From Sphingomonas sp. ERG5 (lineage in GTDB: Bacteria > Pseudomonadota > Alphaproteobacteria > Sphingomonadales > Sphingomonadaceae): DNA of 64,000 nucleotides. Location: NCBI RefSeq assembly GCF_000803065.1, contig NZ_JSXI01000029.1, forward strand, positions 186,001-250,000, read 5' to 3'. Below, in pieces: positions 60,552 to 64,000 of this stretch; the first letter of the stretch is position 1, and every line of letters begins with the position of its first letter. Both the position numbers and the translations under genes were made by a program. A model generated the notes under the pieces. The model was not told the DNA's origin, made no database searches, and saw nothing but the letters and a program-made list of their open reading frames with translations.

Positions 60552-60887
60552 ATGCGCCGGATGCTCCTTCTCCTGACTTCTCTGATGCTCGCGCTGTCGC
60601 TTGGGCTGGGGTCGGTGGCGCATGCCTCGGAGCCGATCGGCTGCACGACCACCGGCACTGAAGTGAGTGCCGGGCATAGCGATGGTGATTCCGACCAGGT
60701 GCCGGCCGATGGCGATAGCGGCTTTCCGCATCATCATGGCGGCTGCCATGGCCATCATGTCGCGGCACCGGTCGCCGATGCCGATAGCGTCGGCCATGCC
60801 CGGGTCGCGTCGATTACGACGCTGGCCGATTTCCGAGGTGGGGTGACGAGCCCGACCGACCCTGCGCTGAGACCGCCACAAGCCTGA
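60552..60887 (+). CDS. Small His-rich periplasmic protein of the metal-efflux operon
   Basis: 111 aa, starting 4 bases after the exporter. Signal peptide (RRMLLLLTSLMLALSLGLGSVAHA), then a His/Asp-rich mature region: CTTTG, SAGHSDGDSD, FPHHHGGCHGHHV. Looks like a periplasmic metal sponge or chaperone feeding CzcCBA (compare CzcI/CzcE-type proteins). No larger domain. Confidence 0.8.
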   Translation: MRRMLLLLTSLMLALSLGLGSVAHASEPIGCTTTGTEVSAGHSDGDSDQVPADGDSGFPHHHGGCHGHHVAAPVADADSVGHARVASITTLADFRGGVTSPTDPALRPPQA

Positions 60888-60957
60888 CGGCCGCCCCCGG
60901 CTGTGACGCGTTTTCGCGTCGCGCTGCCGGAGTCTTGTCCGTCAGGAGTGTTTTCAA

Positions 60958-62247
60958 ATGTATCGTTTCATCGCGGCCATGCTGGCTGCCGCGTTCTGTG
61001 CGGGTATCGCACAGGCGCAAACCGTGCCGGTATCCGCCGGCGAAACCCGAATGCCGGCCTCCGCCGGCGATCCGCTGACGCTCGAACAGGCGTTGGCGGA
61101 GGCCGGGGCGGCGTCGCCCGTGGTCGAAGTGGGAGATGCCGGGGTGCGCGCCGCCGATGCGGGACGCACTGTGGCTGGGCTGCGGCCCAATCCCTCAGTG
61201 CAGGTCCAGGCCGAGAATGTCGTCGGCACGGGCAGCTATCATGGCCTGTCGAGTGCCGAGACCACCGCCAGCCTGCAGTTGCCGCTTGAGCTGGGCGGGA
61301 AGCGTTCGGCGCGGATTGCGGTGGCGGAATCGCGCTTGACCCGCGCGCAGGTCGCGGCCGCCATGATGCTGGGCGACCTGCGGTTGCGGGTCACTCAGGC
61401 CTATATCGCGGCGGTCGCGGCGGAGCGACGGCTGGCCGTGGCGCAGGCGCAGACCGAGATCGCTGACGAGGGCCTGCGTGTCGCGCGCGACCGGGTGCAG
61501 GTTGGAGCGACATCGCCGATCGACGAGCAGCGCGCCGATGTGCTGCGGATCAACGCCGCGACCGCGCTTGATCGCGCGCGGCGCTCGGTCACGGTGGCGC
61601 GTGACGCGCTGGCGCGGCTGACTGGCCGGCCGGTGACCGGCGCGCTTGATCTGGGGTGGTTCGACCGGGTCGGCGGCTATGGACCGGAGCTTCAGGCGCG
61701 CGCCGAAGGGACGCTGGCCTGGGCGGCGGCGAAGGCCGATCTCGCCACCGCCGATGCGCAGGTACGGCTCGCGCGGTCGCAGCGCGTGCCCGACATCACG
61801 CTCAGTGCGGGCGCGCGGCGGCTGGCGGCGACCAATGACATGGCGGCGGTGTTCGGCGTGTCGATTCCGATCCCGCTGTTCAACAATGGCCGCGCCGCGC
61901 TCGACCAGTCACGGGCCGAGCGTGCCCAGGCCGATGCGCAACGCCGGCTGACCCTGACCGACGCCGAGCAGGCGATCGCCAGCGCCGGGGCCGAGCGCGA
62001 CAATGAAGCCGCGACCGCCCGAGCGGCGGGCGGGGCGGCGCTTGCCGCCGCGGTCGAAGCGGCGCGGATTGCACGCATTGGCTATGGCCAGGGCAAGTTC
62101 GGCCAGCTCGAACTGCTCGAGGCCGAACGCACGCTGGCCGAGACGCGCGGCGCATCGATCGATGCGCTTGCCGCTTACCATGATGCCGAAGCGCGGCTGA
62201 AGCGGCTGACCGCTCCCGCGCCCCTTTATTCCGGAGACAATCGATGA
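60958..62247 (+). CDS. czcC: Outer-membrane efflux protein (CzcC, TolC family)
   Basis: 429 aa. Signal peptide (YRFIAAMLAAAFCAGIAQA). Two TolC-type repeats of coiled-coil/beta segments: ETTASLQLPLELGGKRSARIAVAESRLTRAQVA and later SIPIPLFNNGRAALDQSRAERAQAD. It would be the outer-membrane duct of the tripartite pump. ATGA overlap with czcB. Confidence 0.9.
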   Translation: MYRFIAAMLAAAFCAGIAQAQTVPVSAGETRMPASAGDPLTLEQALAEAGAASPVVEVGDAGVRAADAGRTVAGLRPNPSVQVQAENVVGTGSYHGLSSAETTASLQLPLELGGKRSARIAVAESRLTRAQVAAAMMLGDLRLRVTQAYIAAVAAERRLAVAQAQTEIADEGLRVARDRVQVGATSPIDEQRADVLRINAATALDRARRSVTVARDALARLTGRPVTGALDLGWFDRVGGYGPELQARAEGTLAWAAAKADLATADAQVRLARSQRVPDITLSAGARRLAATNDMAAVFGVSIPIPLFNNGRAALDQSRAERAQADAQRRLTLTDAEQAIASAGAERDNEAATARAAGGAALAAAVEAARIARIGYGQGKFGQLELLEAERTLAETRGASIDALAAYHDAEARLKRLTAPAPLYSGDNR

Positions 62248-63407
62248 TCCTTCAGGACAAACGCCTGACCGGCGGCATTGCGGCCGCCATTCTTGTCGCG
62301 GCGGCGAGCGGATTTTCCGTCGCGCGCTGCACCAGCGAGGCCGCGAAGCCGGTCGCCCCAAAGGTCAATGCACAGGCCGGTGGCAAGGCGCCGGCAAACG
62401 ACGCAGTCGAGATGACCGCCGCCGCGATCCGCGAGGCGGGCATCACGACGCAGACGATCGCGGCCGGCGGGCTGGCGGCGGAGATCGTTGCCCATGCCAC
62501 CGTCACCGCCGCGCCGAATGGCGAGGCGCTGGTCACTGCCCGGGCGAGCGGCGCGGTGACGCGGGTGTTCAAGCGGCTCGGCGACCCGGTACGGGCAGGC
62601 GAGGCGCTGGCGATCGTCGAGAGCCGCGAGGCGGCGCAGATCGCCGCCGACGGCACCACAGCCGCAGCCCGGGCAAGGCTCGCGGTGCGGGGCGTGGCGC
62701 GGGAACGCTATCTCTACGATCAGAAAGTGTCGGCGCGTGTCGACCTGGAACGGGCCGAGGCGGAGGCCGCGGCAGCCAATGCCGAGGCGCGCCGTGCGCA
62801 AGTCGCGGCGGGGGCGGCGAATGTCACGCGTGACGGGCGCGGCGTGATCGTCGCCAGCCCGATCTCCGGCCGGATCACCGCGCAACAGGTCAGCCTGGGC
62901 GCGTTCGTGCAGGCGGAGACGCCGTTGTTCCGGGTCGCCGACCCACGCCTGATCCAGATCGAGGCGGCGCTCGGAGCGATCGATGCGCAGCGGATCGCGG
63001 CCGGCGATGGAGCGGCGATCGAACTGCCCGACGGCCGCATCGTCGCGGCGCGGGTCCGCGCGGTGACGCCGACGCTGAGTGGCGAGACGCGGGCGGCGAC
63101 GGCGGTGATCGACGTCACGGACGGGACACTGCAGCCCGGCCAGTCGGTCCGGGTGCGGCTCAAGCCCGCGAATGTTCAGGCGGGCGGTATCGTCGTGCCG
63201 GAGAGCGCGGTCCAGTCGCTTGAGGGGCGCGACGTTGTGTTCGTGCGCAGCGCGGCCGGCTTCCGGGCGCGGCCGGTGACCACCGGCCGGCGCAGCGCCG
63301 GGCGGATCGAGATCCTGTCCGGCCTCACTGCCGGCCAGACGATCGCGACTGGTGAGGCATTCCTGCTCAAGGCCGAACTGGCCAAGGGCGCAGGCGAGGA
63401 GGACTAA
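62244..63407 (+). CDS. czcB: Periplasmic adaptor of heavy-metal RND efflux (CzcB)
   Basis: 387 aa. N-terminal anchor (LTGGIAAAILVAAASGFSVARC). Barrel-sandwich hybrid: IVAHATVTAAPNGEALVTARASGAVTRVFKRLGDPVRAGEALAIVES, alpha-hairpin, then VIVASPISGRITAQQVSLGAFVQAETPLFRVAD. It links CzcA to CzcC. Followed after 3 bases by czcA. Confidence 0.92.
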   Translation: MILQDKRLTGGIAAAILVAAASGFSVARCTSEAAKPVAPKVNAQAGGKAPANDAVEMTAAAIREAGITTQTIAAGGLAAEIVAHATVTAAPNGEALVTARASGAVTRVFKRLGDPVRAGEALAIVESREAAQIAADGTTAAARARLAVRGVARERYLYDQKVSARVDLERAEAEAAAANAEARRAQVAAGAANVTRDGRGVIVASPISGRITAQQVSLGAFVQAETPLFRVADPRLIQIEAALGAIDAQRIAAGDGAAIELPDGRIVAARVRAVTPTLSGETRAATAVIDVTDGTLQPGQSVRVRLKPANVQAGGIVVPESAVQSLEGRDVVFVRSAAGFRARPVTTGRRSAGRIEILSGLTAGQTIATGEAFLLKAELAKGAGEED

Positions 63408-63410
63408 GCC

Positions 63411-64000
63411 ATGATCGCGAACCTTATGGCCTTTTCCGTCCGCGCCCGCTGGGCGGTGGTCCTGCTCTTCCTTGTCGTCGCCGGGTTCGGCGCGTGGCAG
63501 CTGACGCGATTGCCGATCGACGCGGTGCCCGACATCACCAACAACCAGGTGCAGATCAACACGGTCGAGCGCGGCCTGTCGCCGGTCGAGATCGAGAAGC
63601 GCGTCACCTTTCCGATCGAGACGGCGCTGGCCGGCATCCCCGGCCTGGAAACCACCCGCTCGCTGTCGCGCAATGGCTTCAGCCAAGTGTCGGCGATCTT
63701 CAGCGACAAGACCAACCTCTATTTTGCGCGCCAGCAGGTCAGTGAGCGGCTGGCCCAGGCCCGCGACACCATTCCCGACGGCGTACAGCCGCAGATCGGG
63801 CCGGTCACCACCGGGCTTGGCGAAGTGCTGATGTATTCGGTCGACTTCGCCAACCCTGGCGGCAAGGGGGCGACGATCCGCAATGGCCGACCGGGCTGGC
63901 AATCGGACGGCAGCTTCCTCACGCCCGAGGGCGCGCGGCTCACCGACGAGGTCGGCCGGGCGGCCTATCTGCGCACGGTGCAGGACTGGATCATCCGGCC
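63411..64000 (+). CDS. czcA: Heavy-metal RND transporter (CzcA), partial
   Basis: First 196 codons only; the gene runs off the right edge (family length about 1,030-1,080 residues). Start MIANLMAFSVRARWAVVLLFLVVAGFGAWQLTRLPIDAVPDITNNQVQINTVERGLSPVEIEKRVTFPIETAL matches CzcA/CusA N-termini, then LYFARQQVSERL in the porter domain. Inner-membrane proton-driven exporter of divalent cations. GGAGGA lies upstream inside the end of czcB. Confidence 0.95.
   Translation, partial: MIANLMAFSVRARWAVVLLFLVVAGFGAWQLTRLPIDAVPDITNNQVQINTVERGLSPVEIEKRVTFPIETALAGIPGLETTRSLSRNGFSQVSAIFSDKTNLYFARQQVSERLAQARDTIPDGVQPQIGPVTTGLGEVLMYSVDFANPGGKGATIRNGRPGWQSDGSFLTPEGARLTDEVGRAAYLRTVQDWIIR

Overview
The window reads as about 64 kb of chromosome from a high-GC alphaproteobacterium, most likely a sphingomonad (Sphingomonas or a close relative). 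The evidence is the codon use, a beta-glucosidase/TonB-receptor sugar locus, a PaoABC-type aldehyde oxidoreductase, an NDH-2 dehydrogenase, many serine beta-lactamase-fold hydrolases, and two intergenic hairpins with CTGAGCTTGTCGAAG arms of a type I remember as common in sphingomonad genomes. Genes are tightly packed on both strands with frequent 4-base ATGA/GTGA overlaps. I see no rRNA, tRNA, CRISPR array, integrase or insertion sequence. Both ends cut genes: a beta-helix transferase-like gene on the left and czcA on the right.

Layout. 0-12.8 kb: serine hydrolase with a membrane tail; agmatine-deiminase-like protein; a compact radical SAM/SPASM operon with a small DUF1843-like protein and a two-CxxC protein (4130-5779, perhaps to 5882); a ribbon-helix-helix/VOC/methyltransferase group; GST, DUF427, an SDR-like protein, a short Hsp70-like protein and an esterase-like phytase protein. 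12.8-16.6 kb: paoC-paoB-paoA. 17-36 kb: mixed secreted hydrolases (two further serine hydrolases, a penicillin/AHL-acylase-like enzyme, a third serine hydrolase after a GNAT), NDH-2, a nitrilase with a divergent LysR, a DUF808 membrane protein and a MerR/TipA-like regulator. 36-40 kb: HAD hydrolase, DUF885 protein, a second Rid protein and a membrane-anchored L7/L12-C-domain protein.

40.4-47.8 kb is a coherent beta-glucoside uptake locus: GH3 beta-glucosidase, TonB-dependent receptor, FHS-type MFS transporter and LacI regulator. Its divergent promoter carries three perfect GACATCGATGTC palindromes spaced exactly 22 bp. 47.9-50.5 kb: CDP-alcohol phosphatidyltransferase plus a polysaccharide flippase. 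50.5-59.4 kb: regulators, each beside its probable target (TetR with an ABA4-like pair, AraC with an O-methyltransferase/SIP pair, MarR with a TetX-like flavin monooxygenase, LysR with a GDSL esterase). 59.4-64.0 kb: metal-efflux locus with a MerR regulator, a CDF-type exporter, a His-rich periplasmic protein and czcCBA.

The best candidate for an undescribed system is the radical SAM operon at 4130-5882. Also notable are the 22-bp operator array, a family of CATAACAG repeats at two distant AT-rich loci, and several well-defined operators whose regulators can be tested directly. All family names come from motif reading and memory; no database search was run.
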